Assembly: GCA_041871065.1 (NCBI GenBank)
Contig: CP168942.1
Location: forward strand, 216,501-280,500
Direction: 5' to 3'
Length of the DNA stretch: 64,000 nucleotides
DNA from: Weissella confusa
GTDB lineage: Bacteria; Bacillota; Bacilli; Lactobacillales; Lactobacillaceae
Below are positions 36,997 to 47,382 of this stretch, piece by piece. The position numbers were made by a program, and so were the translations under genes. Every line of letters begins with the position of its first letter. Within the stretch, counting starts at the first letter, position 1. The notes under the pieces are model-generated. The model saw only the letters and a list, made by a program, of their open reading frames with translations, was not told where the DNA came from and ran no database searches.

Positions 36997-37905
36997 ATGG
37001 CTGGGATTGATACGCCAATTTTAAACGCGGTACGTAAGGTTATAGATTTAAAACATATTTCTGTGCGAGATATTTTACAACATACAGCTATTTCAAGCGG
37101 TCGTTATTACACGTTTATCAATGGACAAGGTGATATTACGGTGCATAAACTTCACGCTATTTTAAAAACGCTGAACGTGGGATTAGCCGAAATCGGCATG
37201 TATATGCCACGTGAGGAAATGGCGCAGGAGCAGACATTTGATCAAATGATGGCAGCGATTGACAGTTATCGTCAGACACGGTCAGTAACAGGCATTATTG
37301 AATTAGCGAAAAATGGTGACGATTGGGGCGTTGCGACGCTACATGAGGAAATGATTGTACGGTTGAAGCCGGTATTGCTGGACTTGCTGCGTCGAAGCGA
37401 GAATTACACATTGGCTGAGATAAAGGTCGTGTTACTGTATTTGAATTATTTTACATACGATGATTTACGTGAACAGTACAAGAAATTGTTACGAGGGATT
37501 CGTTTGCAAATTCAGATAAGTGAAGAACACGGTGGCGCCATTCGCCATGAGGCAGTCCAGGTTATTAGTATGTTGCTCTTTGAATTGATTGTTATGCATG
37601 CTGAACATGGGCAACGTGCGTTTATGGATGAATTGGTTGAAATTTTTTATAGCATGAAGGTCAAAGTCGATGATTGGACGACGTCAGTTTTACGCGAAGT
37701 CATTAATGTTATTCGACTTGTTATTGCTGGAAAGCAGTCGTTGGCAAATCAAAAATATGATACGGTACGTGAGATGATTCGAATTTTCCAACCCGAAGAG
37801 AACTGGCCTTACTTTGAACGTGTGATGGGCGAGTCATTTGAATCGTTTACGTTACAGTTTTTATGGGGCGAATTGGAGGGCAATCATGGAATGGCTATTG
37901 GGTAA
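36997..37905 (+). CDS. Rgg-like transcriptional regulator (HTH plus helical repeats)
   Basis: 302 residues. The N-terminal ~65 residues form an XRE-type helix-turn-helix (VRDILQHTAISSGRYYTFINGQGDITVHKLHAIL). The rest is all-helical, resembling the TPR-like peptide-binding domain of Rgg/MutR regulators. Rgg proteins are commonly controlled by short secreted peptides; I found no obvious adjacent peptide gene. Its last 20 nt overlap the Mga-like gene, whose ribosome site GGAGGG lies inside this gene, so the two are translated together. Rgg assignment is by architecture, not by signature. Confidence 0.68.
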   Translation: MAGIDTPILNAVRKVIDLKHISVRDILQHTAISSGRYYTFINGQGDITVHKLHAILKTLNVGLAEIGMYMPREEMAQEQTFDQMMAAIDSYRQTRSVTGIIELAKNGDDWGVATLHEEMIVRLKPVLLDLLRRSENYTLAEIKVVLLYLNYFTYDDLREQYKKLLRGIRLQIQISEEHGGAIRHEAVQVISMLLFELIVMHAEHGQRAFMDELVEIFYSMKVKVDDWTTSVLREVINVIRLVIAGKQSLANQKYDTVREMIRIFQPEENWPYFERVMGESFESFTLQFLWGELEGNHGMAIG

Positions 37906-39376
37906 GCGCGAACACCAGAAGTTGCAGGTTGTACGCTTTTTATATCAACAAAATAAGACGAGTGTGCCGTTGCTTGAAGTCGAACGTCACTTTAACGTAT
38001 CTAAGTATATGGCGAAGACTTTGCTAAATGAAATTGTTATGGATGAAACGAGATTCGGCATCGTAAATACGGCGGCATTGCAGTTTGAAGAAAAGGGTGG
38101 CATGATTTCATGGACGCCTGGGTATCAAGTTAATATCATGCGGCTGGAATATTTTTATACAATTGAGTCGCATGCTTTAGCGATGTTGGTCCACGGCATG
38201 TCGGGTAATGCAATTTCATCAGCCACATTTGCGGATCAGCTTAACGTTGCGGGGAATCATCTTGTAGCGGATCGAACGCTGTTGAATGAACGATTAGCCG
38301 GTAGTGGTGTGTCGTTGAGCAACAATGTGCAATTAGTTGGTAGTGAGTCGACAATCCGCATTATGATGTATCGTGTATTGGCGGATATTGTTGAATCTGA
38401 AGATGATTTGGAGCGCTATTTTCCTGAACAAATATTATCTTTGACTCGTCAAACGGTGGCGTTTTTTGAAGGAAACCACGTGGTGAGTTTGAATAACGTC
38501 CAACGAATTCGATTGTTCGTTTTCCTGGGTGTTTGGATTACACGACTACAATCTAGTCGAACGATTGATCGAAATGAGGCGATTAGTAACATATTTGAAT
38601 CGACAATCGAAAATGATGATGAGTTGAAGATGCCGTACCGAACGTTACGAGCAATTGTGTTGCGCTATCGTCGGTTGATGCCAGAATGCTTAGACGCAGA
38701 AGCGAATTTTGCGATGGGTGTTTTGATGACGGATGCGATTTTGCATGGCAATATGATGGATCATGCGACCCCAGCGTTGCGAGATATGTATGATACGGTC
38801 TTTCAAAACGTCGCAACGACCTATCGTGAATTTTTCGGTGAGGCGCTGCCAGAGAGCCGAAAAAGCAGCTGGCCATTATTACTAATTCAGCCGGTGGTGG
38901 TGCTGATGTTTTTGCGTCGTATTAATTATAAGGCTGAAGATGGGATGGTAACCGGGCACACGCTTTACCCAACGTATAAGCTGTTTACGCAAAAAGTACT
39001 CCGTCATGTCGGTTTGTCATTTGATGAGCAGACGGACACGATTTTGCGTCGAATGGAAATCGATTTTTATAACGCCTTTTTGCAGGCGTTGCCTCGCGAA
39101 AAGATGTTGCCAATGATTCGCGTGCGCTTAGATTATCAAGATAATTTGTTGGCACAACATATCCAACGTATGATTACGACGACGGAAATGCTGAATGTCG
39201 CGTTCGTGAGGGATGAAGAAGAGACGCCGGACATTGTGATTGCGGATCGATTGACGATGTCTGATGAAACAACGCTGTTCGTGTGGCCATCTTCACCATC
39301 ATTTGCTGAATACGATATCTTTTTGCACACAGCAACAAAGAAGATGATGGCGGTTTTTGAAACGCAAATTTATTAA
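37886..39376 (+). CDS. Mga/AtxA-like virulence-type regulator
   Basis: 496 residues from ATG 37886 (MEWLLGKREHQKL), chosen because GGAGGG lies 6 nt upstream. The N-terminus has the Mga-type HTH (QQNKTSVPLLEVERHFNVSKYMAKTLLNEI, about 18-47) and a second winged-helix-like stretch to about 150. A long helical PRD-like middle follows, and a C-terminal EIIB-like part (about 405-496). Mga proteins control surface-protein genes in response to sugar status. Here it is in one operon with the Rgg-like gene and sits between two surface-protein loci. Target genes are inferred. It ends without a strong terminator; the pnuC promoter follows. Confidence 0.72.
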   Translation: MEWLLGKREHQKLQVVRFLYQQNKTSVPLLEVERHFNVSKYMAKTLLNEIVMDETRFGIVNTAALQFEEKGGMISWTPGYQVNIMRLEYFYTIESHALAMLVHGMSGNAISSATFADQLNVAGNHLVADRTLLNERLAGSGVSLSNNVQLVGSESTIRIMMYRVLADIVESEDDLERYFPEQILSLTRQTVAFFEGNHVVSLNNVQRIRLFVFLGVWITRLQSSRTIDRNEAISNIFESTIENDDELKMPYRTLRAIVLRYRRLMPECLDAEANFAMGVLMTDAILHGNMMDHATPALRDMYDTVFQNVATTYREFFGEALPESRKSSWPLLLIQPVVVLMFLRRINYKAEDGMVTGHTLYPTYKLFTQKVLRHVGLSFDEQTDTILRRMEIDFYNAFLQALPREKMLPMIRVRLDYQDNLLAQHIQRMITTTEMLNVAFVRDEEETPDIVIADRLTMSDETTLFVWPSSPSFAEYDIFLHTATKKMMAVFETQIY

Positions 39377-39400
39377 TTATCCCAAATAGGTGAAACGTTT

Positions 39401-39429
39401 TTGCAAACCCTCTTAAACTAGCGTACACT
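39401..39429 (+). promoter_or_regulatory. pnuC promoter
   Basis: TTGCAA (39401-39406), 17-bp spacer, TACACT (39424-39429). Confidence 0.72.
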
Positions 39430-39433
39430 GGTA

Positions 39434-39500
39434 CAGTTGCTTTTTATTAGTAACCGCGAGAGAGTCCTCGCGTAACAAAGTAAACTGAAGAAAGAGGTTT
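39434..39500 (+). promoter_or_regulatory. Structured pnuC leader, candidate NAD+-II riboswitch
   Basis: The short leader can form an outer helix CAGTT.CTTT with AAAG..AACTG (from 39433 and about 39474-39488) enclosing a hairpin CGCGAG/CTCGCG (39461-39477 region). The ribosome site AAAGAGG follows directly. Lactobacillales pnuC genes are known carriers of the compact NAD+-II riboswitch that hides the ribosome site. Layout and host gene fit; the consensus was not checked. Confidence 0.58.
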
Positions 39501-39502
39501 TC

Positions 39503-40300
39503 ATGATGAATGAACCACAAAAGACGCCATCATTTTCTTGGGCGCACGTTGCAAAGATTTTTAAGCCATCTTGGTACGTTGAACAAATGCGTGGCTGGGC
39601 ATTGCCATCTTACTTGTTGTTGATGTTCGGCTTTGGTTTTTTGATTAGTCAAACGATTGCTAATCCGATTACGGGGATGGCTATTTGGACATTGGCTGCT
39701 GCATTGTTGGGATTTACAACAACGCTAGCGATTACTAATGCCCGACCAATTAATGGTATTTTGGGATTAATTTCAGCCCTTGTTTACATCGGGTTGGCTC
39801 TAGATGCTGGTAATCCTGCCGATGCAGTTTTGCAATTCGTTTATATTATTTTGCTTGATTTGCCAGTTATTTTGATGCCATCATGGTCAGAAAACGTTGC
39901 AACGCGAGTACGTAAGTTGAGCGAAGTGAAGGAACGCGGTGAGAAAATGACTTTTGCAAAGACGCGTACGTTCTTTGTATTGGTATTTATTGTTTCTTAC
40001 ATTGCGCTTTACTTCTTTGACGTCTACGTAACGCACTCACCACGTCCAATGATCGACGCTGGGGCAGCTGCCATTGGTATCACGGGTGCCGTTTTGACGA
40101 CGTTGCGCTTCTCAGAAGCCTACTACATGTGGTTCTTGCAAGGTATTGCTCAAGTGGTTTTGTGGGGTGTTACGGCCGCACAAGGGGATGCCTCATTGGT
40201 CTTGTTCTTCACGTACATGTTGTACATGGGAAATGACTTGATCGCTTTCTTTGCTTCTCCTTGGTTTAAGAAGAGCATGCGAATTGCCGATCACGACTAA
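39503..40300 (+). CDS. pnuC: Nicotinamide riboside transporter PnuC
   Basis: 265 residues with about seven to eight membrane segments, typical of PnuC, which imports nicotinamide riboside for NAD synthesis. PnuC-like features include WTLAAALLGFTTTLAITNARPINGILGLISALVY and the aromatic-rich SEAYYMWFLQGIAQVVLWG. Two adjacent ATGs (39503, 39506) are both compatible with AAAGAGG. The structured leader suggests control by an NAD-related ligand. Monocistronic as far as visible. Confidence 0.9.
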   Translation: MMNEPQKTPSFSWAHVAKIFKPSWYVEQMRGWALPSYLLLMFGFGFLISQTIANPITGMAIWTLAAALLGFTTTLAITNARPINGILGLISALVYIGLALDAGNPADAVLQFVYIILLDLPVILMPSWSENVATRVRKLSEVKERGEKMTFAKTRTFFVLVFIVSYIALYFFDVYVTHSPRPMIDAGAAAIGITGAVLTTLRFSEAYYMWFLQGIAQVVLWGVTAAQGDASLVLFFTYMLYMGNDLIAFFASPWFKKSMRIADHD

Positions 40301-40317
40301 CAAATTACAATTAAAAG

Positions 40318-40345
40318 TTGACATTTTCTGGGATTGGTGTATTAT
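40318..40345 (+). promoter_or_regulatory. pyrG promoter with GGGCTC start
   Basis: Perfect TTGACA (40318-40323), 16-bp spacer, TATTAT (40340-40345). The expected transcript starts at GGGCTC (40354), the start-site sequence used for CTP-sensitive reiterative transcription in pyrG of other Gram-positives. Confidence 0.85.
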
Positions 40346-40396
40346 TAAGTTCCGGGCTCTTGTATTAGTTTACAAGACGTAATCAAAGTTGATTAA

Positions 40397-42088
<1,692 letters not shown>

Positions 42089-42100
42089 TTATAGAACTGT

Positions 42101-42138
42101 AAAAAGGCTAATCTTGCATGTGCAAGGTTAGCCTTTTT
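42101..42138 (+). terminator. Terminator of pyrG
   Basis: AAAAAGGCTAATCTTGCA pairs with TGCAAGGTTAGCCTTTTT (one wobble). Confidence 0.94.
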
Positions 42139-42252
42139 CTTTTTCTTGAAAAACTGACGGATAATCATGGTGGTGAGTATATTGTTTTATGTAGCTTTGG
42201 CGGTTCCGGTTCTGTGGTTCGTTACTATGTAAAAAGGGTGAACTATATATAT

Positions 42253-42275
42253 GTGAGTGACAAACTTTTACTCAC
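42253..42275 (+). promoter_or_regulatory. Inverted repeat in the leader of the large WxL gene
   Basis: GTGAGT (42253-42258) pairs with ACTCAC (42270-42275). It sits about 45 nt before the ATG and after a TATATATATG stretch. It may be an operator or RNA hairpin; binder unknown. Confidence 0.42.
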
Positions 42276-42317
42276 GGCGTGAATAAGACACCGTAAGCAA
42301 AAAAGCGAGGAAAACCA

Positions 42318-44315
42318 ATGGGACTATTCATCAAAAGGCTTTCTAAGACTGTCATGCTGACCGCCACGTTGGGGTTGGTGATGCCAGTTTTGCCAACAAC
42401 AGTATTTGCAGCCACAATTCCAGAACTAGCCACACAAACGGAAATTGGTAGTTCGAAAATTAACTTAACCACTCCGGGACAAATGGAAAAGGCGTTTATC
42501 ACAGGCGGTGACAGTACACCGTTTAAGAATGGACAAGCTGATTTAACCCAGGGCTTGGAACAACAATTTGGGTCAGCATCATTTAAGTATTCAATTGACG
42601 TTTCGCAACCGTTTAAGTTCAAGGGTGTGTTGCGCACTAGCACGGGCGGAAATGCTCCGGGAGGCGGTTGGTTTGGCCCCAAACCTAAGCGCACTGGAGA
42701 TGCATTTGGTGTCATGATGGCACCTGTGGCGCCGCACGAAATGGGGAATGGATCACGAGGAGGATTATTGGGAATTGGAAAGGATCCAAAGACGGGAACG
42801 GGATTTAATAATGCCCATTTTTGGGGAATTGACTTTCACTATAATCAGGAATGGCATGATGCGCCGATTTCAACAAATAATAATTCGCAGTATGCCTCAT
42901 TTCGAGAAACTAATGCTAATGGTGACCTGCAGTATTACAACCCATCATACGATCAAGGTATGAAGGTTAAGCTAGATAAAAATGGGGATGATGTAGAAAT
43001 TAACTGGAAACCGACTACGGTTACGGATACGCAAGTAACGGGAACACTATCTTCATCGGCGTTTAAAAATCAATGGTCAAAAACAATTAACGTGTACCGC
43101 AACATGGGATTTGGAGTGATTGCAGCAACTGGGCAAGATACATCAACCATGACGGTTGATATGCGTTCGTTTGAATTGCAACTGGGAACCTCCAACGTGA
43201 CGTTTAAGGGTGTGCCGGCAGCTAATACGGTCGATACATCAGATTTTAAGGCGCCTGTCTTTTCACCGGCAGTCAAGCCGGCGCTGGTTGGTGCGCATGT
43301 GACCGTTTTGAGAGACGAAACAGCGCAAGCGGATGCTGCGAAGGATCCTAATTACGACCCAGACTATGTTTACTTGGCGCCTAAAGTTCAGGGTTATGAG
43401 TTAGCTGGTAAAAACCATGCAAACTATCTTAACTTTACGATTGGTAACGATGTTAACACCGAATGTGATTTAACGTATGAGAAGACCAGTGATGTGACGG
43501 TTAAGTACCAGTATGCAGCCAGTCGCGGACAATACTTTAAGCAGGTAACGCAGTCTGGTTATGATGGTGAAGCATATACAATTGATTCGCCACAACAAGC
43601 TGGTTTTACGCCAGCTGTGAAAACCGTTACTGGAAAGTTCGGCGATAAAAAAACGGTGGTTGTCACGTACTACCCAATTTATAACCGACCATTAAATCCA
43701 TTTAATCCAAAGTGGGAGGACCCGGTCACGCCGGTTAATCCTGGGGATGGGTCCGATGTTCCAACGGACGCAAGCGGTCAATTAACACTTGATTATGCCT
43801 CGACTTTTGATTTTGGAAAGCAAAAGATTAGTGCTTTAGACCAAACCTATCATGCGACCGCTCAGACTTTTAGCGATGCAAACCACACTGGGCTGACCAC
43901 ACCGTTGTATGCGCAAGTCACAGATTTACGTGAGCAACCAGGAAAGTGGGCGCTACAGGTAAAGCTAGGTGAGCTGAAAAGTCAAACATCAAATACAACA
44001 CTGTCGCAAGCCTATTTAGAATTTAAAGGGGCAGCGTTAGCGTCGACTGATGCGAACCAGAAGGGTGTGACAGCAATGGCGGATCAATCAGCGACCTTTG
44101 GTGACACCATTCAAATTATGTCGGCTGACAATGTCGGTGTTTGGGGGACGTGGCTAACACGCTTTGGTGGTCAGAATGATTTCGGAACGGATTGTGATGG
44201 TCGCAAAACGAATAGTGGTGTTTCGCTAGTTGTACCAGGAACGACCGCTAAGGCTGAATCCTATCAAGCCAATATGAACTGGATGTTAATGAACGTGCCA
44301 GGATCGATTAAATAA
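42318..44315 (+). CDS. Large WxL-domain surface protein with lectin-like domain
   Basis: 665 residues. Signal peptide ending about PTTVFAA (residue 33), then an L-type-lectin-like domain (about 50-290, with DAFGVMMAP, FNNAHFWGIDFHYNQ). A MucBP-like module follows (VTVKYQYAASRGQYFKQV to VVVTYYP, about 390-455), then a Pro-rich linker and a C-terminal WxL domain (about 485-665) with two WxL motifs (KWALQVKL and NWMLMNVP). WxL domains bind peptidoglycan non-covalently, so it is displayed on the wall and may bind glycans. It is separated by murA from the csc-like cluster it resembles. AAGCGAGG ribosome site; terminator after. Confidence 0.85.
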   Translation: MGLFIKRLSKTVMLTATLGLVMPVLPTTVFAATIPELATQTEIGSSKINLTTPGQMEKAFITGGDSTPFKNGQADLTQGLEQQFGSASFKYSIDVSQPFKFKGVLRTSTGGNAPGGGWFGPKPKRTGDAFGVMMAPVAPHEMGNGSRGGLLGIGKDPKTGTGFNNAHFWGIDFHYNQEWHDAPISTNNNSQYASFRETNANGDLQYYNPSYDQGMKVKLDKNGDDVEINWKPTTVTDTQVTGTLSSSAFKNQWSKTINVYRNMGFGVIAATGQDTSTMTVDMRSFELQLGTSNVTFKGVPAANTVDTSDFKAPVFSPAVKPALVGAHVTVLRDETAQADAAKDPNYDPDYVYLAPKVQGYELAGKNHANYLNFTIGNDVNTECDLTYEKTSDVTVKYQYAASRGQYFKQVTQSGYDGEAYTIDSPQQAGFTPAVKTVTGKFGDKKTVVVTYYPIYNRPLNPFNPKWEDPVTPVNPGDGSDVPTDASGQLTLDYASTFDFGKQKISALDQTYHATAQTFSDANHTGLTTPLYAQVTDLREQPGKWALQVKLGELKSQTSNTTLSQAYLEFKGAALASTDANQKGVTAMADQSATFGDTIQIMSADNVGVWGTWLTRFGGQNDFGTDCDGRKTNSGVSLVVPGTTAKAESYQANMNWMLMNVPGSIK

Positions 44316-44321
44316 ATCAGA

Positions 44322-44356
44322 AAACAGACCGATTATGTTTTGATGGGTCTGTTTTT
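44322..44356 (+). terminator. Terminator of the large WxL gene
   Basis: AAACAGACC (44322-44330) pairs with GGTCTGTTT (44346-44354), then T-run. Confidence 0.85.
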
Positions 44357-44649
44357 GTATAAGCATATTCCCTTGTTATTCAGTAACTATAAATAAGTAA
44401 TGAGAACTGTATGGAATATAACGAGTATGATAATTCGGTAATTTTAAAGTAAAAGTTATAGGTTGATATTAGGTGCCGACTTTTCTTGTTATTCATATAA
44501 ATGTAATGTAGACTTGTACAGTACGTTGTTTAGAAGTTAATAAAACTTCCCGGTTGATGATAATCAATCGGTATGCACGTTACGAATATATGAAACATGA
44601 ACGGGCCTGATAGGCATAAAAGAAATAAGGCTTTTATAAGGGTGAAAGA
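44357..44649 (+). promoter_or_regulatory. Gene-free leader region of murA
   Basis: About 290 bp without a gene. A possible promoter is TTGTTA (44486-44491), 17-bp spacer, TAGACT (44509-44514). Downstream is a leader hairpin CCGGTTGAT/ATCAATCGG (one wobble, about 44551-44572) and a smaller GCCT/AGGC one. AAGGGTGAAAG is the ribosome site. Confidence 0.5.
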
Positions 44650-45912
44650 ATGAAGAAGTTGGTTATCCATGGTGGACGCCGACTCAGTGGTGAAGTGACA
44701 GTTGGAGGCGCAAAGAACTCTACTGTTGCCTTGATTCCAGCTGCAATTTTGGCTGAGACACCAGTGAAGTTTGACAGTGTGCCAGATATTCTAGATGTAT
44801 ACAATTTGCAAGTTATCTTGGAGTCAATGAACGTTAAGTCTACTTTTGTAGGCGGCGAATTGATGATTGACCCAACTGATATTGTTGAGGCGGAGTTGCC
44901 ATCTACGGCAATTAAGTCTTTGCGTGCCTCATACTACTTTATGGGATCTCTATTGGGTCGCTTTGGCCGCGCAACGGTAACGTTCCCAGGTGGTGATAAT
45001 ATTGGACCTCGTCCAATTGACCAACACATCAAGGGGTTTGAAGCCTTGGGTGCAACGGTACGTGAAGAAAACGATACGGTTTACATCACGGCTGAAAACG
45101 GTTTGAAGGGTGCTCGCATCTTCTTGGACATGGTCTCAGTTGGTGCCACGATGAACATCATTTTGGCTGCTGTACACGCAGAAGGCACGACCATTTTGGA
45201 AAATGCCGCACGTGAGCCAGAAATCATCGACTTGGCAACGTTCTTGAACAACATGGGTGCACAAATCCGCGGTGCTGGAACGGACGTTATTCGTATTACG
45301 GGTGTGCCTAAGTTGGAATCAAAGAATACCCACACGATTATTCCTGACCGTATTGAGGCAGGAACTTATTTGGCATTGGCTGCCGCGCAAGGTGATGGTG
45401 TTTTGGTTAAGAACATTATTCCGGAGCACTTGGAGTCATTTACGGCTAAGATGATTGAAATGGGTGTGGACTTGGATGTTCGTGAAGACAGCATCTTTGT
45501 GCCAAAGGTTGAAAACCTTAAGCCAATCCACATTAAGACGGCACCGTTCCCTGGATTCGCTACTGACTTGCAACAACCAATTACGCCACTTTTGACATTG
45601 GCTGAGGGTGAGAGCATTATTTCAGAGACGATTTATCCAGAGCGTACGCGTCACATTCCAGAGCTTCAAAAGCTTGGGGTAGCGATTGAGAATCCTGAGT
45701 ACGGTGTTATTACTGTTGCTAACAGCAATAACTTCCACGGCGCAAGCGTTGCCGCGGCTGAGATTCGTGCCGGCGCTGCGTTGGTGACGGCTGGATTGAT
45801 GGCTGATGGTATCACTGAAGTGACAAATGCTGAGCACGTTTTGCGTGGATATGATCACATTATCCACAAGCTAACGATGTTGAATGCGGATATCCAAATA
45901 GCAGAAGATTAA
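44650..45912 (+). CDS. murA: UDP-N-acetylglucosamine 1-carboxyvinyltransferase, Asp-type active site
   Basis: First committed peptidoglycan step: enolpyruvyl transfer to UDP-GlcNAc. 420 residues, usual length. [13 protein letters not shown] (about 19-31) holds the catalytic Lys-Asn. The mobile loop reads [15 protein letters not shown]: residue 116 is Asp where most MurA enzymes have the Cys that fosfomycin alkylates. Such Asp variants are active and fosfomycin-insensitive in mycobacteria. Many lactic acid bacteria have two MurA genes; which copy this is cannot be told. It interrupts the surface-protein region and ends with two terminators. Confidence 0.95.
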   Translation: MKKLVIHGGRRLSGEVTVGGAKNSTVALIPAAILAETPVKFDSVPDILDVYNLQVILESMNVKSTFVGGELMIDPTDIVEAELPSTAIKSLRASYYFMGSLLGRFGRATVTFPGGDNIGPRPIDQHIKGFEALGATVREENDTVYITAENGLKGARIFLDMVSVGATMNIILAAVHAEGTTILENAAREPEIIDLATFLNNMGAQIRGAGTDVIRITGVPKLESKNTHTIIPDRIEAGTYLALAAAQGDGVLVKNIIPEHLESFTAKMIEMGVDLDVREDSIFVPKVENLKPIHIKTAPFPGFATDLQQPITPLLTLAEGESIISETIYPERTRHIPELQKLGVAIENPEYGVITVANSNNFHGASVAAAEIRAGAALVTAGLMADGITEVTNAEHVLRGYDHIIHKLTMLNADIQIAED

Positions 45913-45917
45913 TGATG

Positions 45918-45953
45918 AACACACACAATGCGATTCGGCGTTGTGTGTGTTTT
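45918..45953 (+). terminator. First terminator after murA
   Basis: AACACACACAA (45918-45928) pairs perfectly with TTGTGTGTGTT (45941-45951), then TTT. Confidence 0.88.
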
Positions 45954-45965
45954 AATATATACGGC

Positions 45966-46004
45966 AAAGCATCAGTCTCGAACATTTGGGACTGGTGCTT
46001 TTTT
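45966..46004 (+). terminator. Second terminator after murA
   Basis: AAGCATCAGTC pairs with GACTGGTGCTT (one wobble), then TTTT. Confidence 0.88.
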
Positions 46005-46173
46005 GCGCAGACACTTAATTTTTAAAAATTAAAAAACTGCCACGAACGGTTTGTAAGTGCGCCTTATTCAAAGCGATTGCCAATATTGCCTGCCAAACAA
46101 TTTACACTAAGGGTGTACAAATAGGTAAAGACTATCTGTAAACCAAACTTATTGTGAGGGGAGGATAAATTAT

Positions 46174-46557
46174 ATGAAAGTTAAAGCACTTTTGATTGTT
46201 GCTAGTACGCTGTTTGGTTTAAGCGTCGCAACGGTGGGGTATACGGAAGATACGCCTGCCAACGTAGTTTCTACTGAAACTTATCAAACGGATGGTGTGG
46301 CCCGCTTTAGTGGACACTACACTTACCCAGATGATCAAGTGAACGGCTCGGATGATACAGCCCAAAACACGGTCTACCAACCAAACGATAATACAAATCC
46401 GTATTATAAGCAGGCAAACGAAAAGAATGGTACACCGGTGTTGCCGAACACGGGTAGCGAAACGATGCTAGAGCGATTTAGTTTGCCGGTGTTGTTAACA
46501 TTCATTGCCACTGGACTTTATTTCGTTAACGGTAAGAAATTTAGCCAACACGGTTAA
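46174..46557 (+). CDS. Small LPxTG-anchored protein (CscD-like)
   Basis: 127 residues: signal peptide (MKVKALLIVASTLFGLSVA), a short Asp/Asn/Thr-rich extracellular part, the sortase motif LPNTG (about residues 90-94), a membrane segment and a charged tail. Its size and position at the head of a WxL/DUF916 cluster match the small LPxTG (CscD) proteins of csc surface clusters in lactic acid bacteria. The ribosome site is the very G-rich GAGGGGAGG. The sortase encoded six genes later is its likely partner. Role in the complex unknown. Confidence 0.8.
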   Translation: MKVKALLIVASTLFGLSVATVGYTEDTPANVVSTETYQTDGVARFSGHYTYPDDQVNGSDDTAQNTVYQPNDNTNPYYKQANEKNGTPVLPNTGSETMLERFSLPVLLTFIATGLYFVNGKKFSQHG

Positions 46558-46608
46558 TTTATCCACATTTTGACCCTTTTAGACACATTCGAAGCGAGGA
46601 GAAAAAAT

Positions 46609-47361
46609 ATGTCTAAAACTGTTACATTATTTGCCGCATCGGCAATGGCAACGCTGGGAGTAACTGCGAGTGTATACGCAGCGCCCGTCTCAACACTTGA
46701 TTCAACGGCACAGGTGACGTTTATTCCAAACGATCAACCATCTGGACCGTTGGATCCAAACAACCAAGATCCGACCAATCCGGTTAAGCCAGTGGATCCT
46801 AATAATCCCAACAAGCCTGATAATCCTAATGCGGGACCTTTATCACTTGATTTTGCGTCATCATTTAATTTTGGTAAGAACAAAATTACGACAACTGATG
46901 AAACGTATTATGCAGAAGCCCAAAAATTTACGGACAGTCAAGGAAATACCACGACAGGTCCAAATTATGTGCAAGTTACTGATAATACCGGTGAGGATAA
47001 AGGTTGGGTGCTATCCGTAACGCAACAAGGTGATTTGACGGACAACAAGAATTCGCTTGATGGTGCAGTGATTACGTTGCATGATGCGAACGTAAAGGGA
47101 ATCGCAGGAACTGGCGCAACTGCACCAATCGTTGCTGCGAACGATATTGCCTTGGAAAAGGGCCAGAAGAAGTTGGTTATGACAGCCGCTGCGAACAGTG
47201 GTCAAGGAACGTGGTTAACGCGCTTTGGTAGCAACAAATTAGCTGACGATAAAGCGGTCAGTTTGTTTGTCCCTGGTAAAGCAGTTAAGCACGCGGCAAC
47301 ATATTCAACTACTTTGAATTGGAGTTTGGAACAAGTTCCAACGAATACGCCCATCAAGTAG
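46609..47361 (+). CDS. WxL-domain surface protein
   Basis: 250 residues from ATG 46609 (MSKTVTLFAAS), chosen for GCGAGGAG 8 nt upstream rather than an earlier in-frame ATG. Signal peptide to about VYAA, a Pro/Asn-rich linker (NPVKPVDPNNPNKP), then a WxL domain with both motifs (GWVLSV and NWSLEQVP) and the family strand GPLSLDFASSFNFG. It is a CscB/C-like wall-bound protein, intact, first of three tandem paralogues. Confidence 0.85.
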   Translation: MSKTVTLFAASAMATLGVTASVYAAPVSTLDSTAQVTFIPNDQPSGPLDPNNQDPTNPVKPVDPNNPNKPDNPNAGPLSLDFASSFNFGKNKITTTDETYYAEAQKFTDSQGNTTTGPNYVQVTDNTGEDKGWVLSVTQQGDLTDNKNSLDGAVITLHDANVKGIAGTGATAPIVAANDIALEKGQKKLVMTAAANSGQGTWLTRFGSNKLADDKAVSLFVPGKAVKHAATYSTTLNWSLEQVPTNTPIK

Positions 47362-47382
47362 TACAAAAGACAGGGGTAAAGC

